64,000 nucleotides of DNA from Pseudomonadota bacterium (GTDB taxonomy: Bacteria; Pseudomonadota; Gammaproteobacteria; Burkholderiales; Methylophilaceae). Position numbers and translations under genes: made by a program. This document shows positions 62,395 to 64,000 of this stretch, one piece after another (within the stretch, counting starts at the first letter, position 1; every line of letters begins with the position of its first letter). The notes beneath the pieces were generated by a model. The model saw only the letters and a program-made list of their open reading frames with translations. It ran no database searches and was not told the origin of the DNA. The stretch lies in contig JAKQTN010000064.1 of NCBI GenBank assembly GCA_029563075.1, positions 1 through 64,000 of the forward strand, in the 5' to 3' direction.

Positions 62395-63459
62395 ATGATA
62401 AGACTTATGGCAAATAAGAAAATAAAAGTAGGTATTGTTGGCGGCACCGGCTACACAGGTGTCGAGTTGCTGCGTCTGTTGGCGGTGCATCCGCAGGTAG
62501 AGCTTGCCGCCATTACTTCTCGTGGTGAAGCCGGGATGCCGGTAGCTGACATGTTTCCTAGCCTGCGCGGTTATGTCGATTTGGTATTTACCGACCCTGC
62601 AAGCGCTAATTTAGGGACTTGCGACGTGGTATTTTTTGCAACGCCGCATGGCGTGGCCATGAGCCAGGCAAAGGCGCTGTTGGCAGCAGGCGTTAAAGTC
62701 ATCGATCTCGCGGCAGATTTCAGGCTGCAGGATATTGCAGTGTTTGAAAAATGGTACAAACTGCCGCATAGCTGCCCTGACATTCTCAAAAATGCGGTGT
62801 ACGGCATCCCAGAGCTGTATCGGCAGCAAATAAAAAATGCACAGGTGATTGGCAACCCAGGCTGTTACCCCACCACGGTGATTCTTGGCTTGGCGCCGTT
62901 GCTGGAGCAAGGCCTTATTGATTTTTCCGCACCCATTGTCTCGGACTCGAAATCAGGCGTATCGGGCGCAGGCAGAAAAGCTGAAATTGGTACTTTATTT
63001 GCCGAAGCGAGCGACAATCTCAAAGCCTATGGCGTAGCGGGTCACAGGCATCATCCGGAAATTCACGCACAGCTCACACAGCTGGCAGACGATAAGCTCG
63101 ATCTGATTTTTGTGCCGCACCTTATTCCCATGATACGTGGCATGCTCTCGACCATTTATGTGAAGCTTACCCCCAAAGGTAATAGTACAGATTTGCAGGC
63201 GCTGTACGAAAAAAGGTATGAACAAGAACGCTTTGTTGATGTCTTACCGGCGGGCAGCCTGCCGGAAACGCGCTCTGTACGCGGTGCCAATAATCTGCGG
63301 ATTGCCTTGCACAAACAAGCGGATACCGGCTATTTGACATTGCTGGTGGTACAGGATAATTTAGTCAAAGGGGCGGCGGGACAGGCGGTGCAAAACATGA
63401 ATATTATGTTCGGCTTTGATGAAGCCGCAGGTCTGGAAGTTGTTCCGTTACTTCCGTAA
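62395..63459 (+). CDS. argC: N-acetyl-gamma-glutamyl-phosphate reductase
   Basis: ArgC reduces N-acetylglutamyl phosphate in arginine synthesis. The 354-residue protein has the NADP motif [18 protein letters not shown], the catalytic Cys in [10 protein letters not shown] (about residue 158) and [14 protein letters not shown] 62395 (MIRLMANKK) and ATG 62407 (MANKK) are both possible; neither has a strong ribosome site. A second arginine gene, argH, is 17 kb away. Confidence 0.97.
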   Translation: MIRLMANKKIKVGIVGGTGYTGVELLRLLAVHPQVELAAITSRGEAGMPVADMFPSLRGYVDLVFTDPASANLGTCDVVFFATPHGVAMSQAKALLAAGVKVIDLAADFRLQDIAVFEKWYKLPHSCPDILKNAVYGIPELYRQQIKNAQVIGNPGCYPTTVILGLAPLLEQGLIDFSAPIVSDSKSGVSGAGRKAEIGTLFAEASDNLKAYGVAGHRHHPEIHAQLTQLADDKLDLIFVPHLIPMIRGMLSTIYVKLTPKGNSTDLQALYEKRYEQERFVDVLPAGSLPETRSVRGANNLRIALHKQADTGYLTLLVVQDNLVKGAAGQAVQNMNIMFGFDEAAGLEVVPLLP

Positions 63460-63474
63460 ACCGAGCTTGTTGAT

Positions 63475-63840
63475 ATGAGACCAGTACGCAGCAGAATCCG
63501 CCGTCACTTTGGGCTTACAGCCAAGCAGGTCGCGGTGCGTTCGCAACGGCCTTGGTATTTCCGCGCTTTGCTGGCAGCTTTGTGTGCGGCATTAGGTTTC
63601 GCATCGGCATATTGGATGTTGCGCGATACTGAGAACCTTGGCGAAAAATTAAAGCAAGTTACCCTTGAAAATAAAGAGCTGGAGACCAAATTGGTGGGCG
63701 CGCAGCGTGAGCTGCAAGTGGAACTGGCAACCAATAATAATCTTGCCAAAGAGCTTGCAAGCGTTCAAGATGAGAACCTTAAGATTAAGGAAGATTTATT
63801 CTTCTATAAAAATATGGTGGGCGGCAAAAGGTCAAAATAA
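63475..63840 (+). CDS. Small inner-membrane coiled-coil protein (DUF6776-like)
   Basis: A 121-residue protein has a basic N-terminus (RPVRSRIRRHFGLTAKQ), one membrane helix (FRALLAALCAALGFASAYWML, about 28-48) and a long coiled coil (LGEKLKQVTLENKELETKLV to the end). It resembles proteins found just upstream of bactofilin genes in betaproteobacteria. It may act with the bactofilin that starts 46 bp later; that is inference. Confidence 0.7.
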   Translation: MRPVRSRIRRHFGLTAKQVAVRSQRPWYFRALLAALCAALGFASAYWMLRDTENLGEKLKQVTLENKELETKLVGAQRELQVELATNNNLAKELASVQDENLKIKEDLFFYKNMVGGKRSK

Positions 63841-63886
63841 TATTTTTTTGGCACATTATTTAGCTAAAGCCAAGTTGGGAAAATAG

Positions 63887-64000
63887 ATGTTTTTTAAAAA
63901 AGCAAACAAAATTGATAGTCGCATTGATACACTCGTGGGTGCCGATACCCGTATTGAAGGTGATTTGCATTTTAGTGGCGGTTTGCGTGTCGATGGCGCC
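63887..64000 (+). CDS. Bactofilin (polymer-forming cytoskeletal protein), N-terminal part
   Basis: The window ends 38 codons into this gene, which starts MFFKKANKIDSRIDTLVG and continues DTRIEGDLHFSGGLRVDG. The I-E-G-D-x-x-F-x-G-G-L-R-V-D-G pattern opens a bactofilin beta-helix. Bactofilins form filaments used in cell shape and polar functions. The 3' end is outside the window. Confidence 0.9.
   Translation, partial: MFFKKANKIDSRIDTLVGADTRIEGDLHFSGGLRVDGA

Overview
This 64 kb window is the replication-origin region of a betaproteobacterial chromosome with moderate-to-low GC. The gene order (rpmH-rnpA-yidD-yidC-mnmE / mnmG-rsmG-parA-parB-atpIBEFHAGDC-glmU-glmS on one side, dnaA-dnaN-gyrB on the other; gmk-rpoZ-spoT-recG-ubiC-ubiA; rplM-rpsI-argC) is betaproteobacterial. 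A genuine pqqA (the precursor of PQQ, the methanol dehydrogenase cofactor) and the base composition suggest an obligate methylotroph of the Methylophilaceae, perhaps Methylotenera; that assignment is inference.

Layout. 1-910: a short accessory patch abutting the 3' end of glmS, holding the tail of an IS3-family transposase, a GIY-YIG/T5orf172-like gene broken by a frameshift in an A-run, and a small helix-turn-helix-like gene. 911-11501: glmS, glmU and the complete ATP synthase operon (minus strand). 11658-15826: parB-parA-rsmG-mnmG, translationally coupled. 15827-17640: a plus-strand island with an SHP-type cytochrome c, a cytochrome b561 and a YegP-like protein, flanked by two perfect parS sites (a third lies inside mnmG). 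17642-21466: mnmE, yidC, yidD, rnpA, rpmH. 21467-26933: candidate origin sequences, dnaA, dnaN, gyrB. 26950-31494: mixed block with DUF4145, ExoD-like, rubredoxin, catalase with a 24-residue leader ORF, OxyR and an orphan pqqA. 31636-41451: aroQ-accB-accC-prmA-DUF3426; dsbD-tlpA; fxsA-ferredoxin reductase; hemC-hemD. 41604-46871: membrane protein, AlgR/AlgZ-like two-component pair, argH and a small FimV-like protein. 46868-51691: Ser/Thr kinase, PP2C phosphatase, rph, rdgB, a small unknown and hemW. 51798-59356: yicC, gmk, rpoZ, spoT, recG, ubiC, ubiA. 59363-64000: fimV, rplM-rpsI, argC, a coiled-coil membrane protein and the start of a bactofilin.

Most genes are core housekeeping: replication initiation and chromosome partition (dnaA, dnaN, gyrB, parAB, three parS), energy (ATP synthase), wall precursor supply (glmU, glmS), tRNA modification, membrane insertion, tetrapyrrole, fatty-acid, arginine and ubiquinone synthesis. 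The most unusual signal is a dispersed ~37-nt repeat with a perfectly conserved 12-nt core (GCATGGATATTG) in four places. Two copies are intergenic and two lie inside hemW and ubiC, both read in the same frame as I-S-M-R-x-A-E. The 24-residue ORF in front of katA, the probable CTG start of recG and the orphan pqqA also deserve attention.
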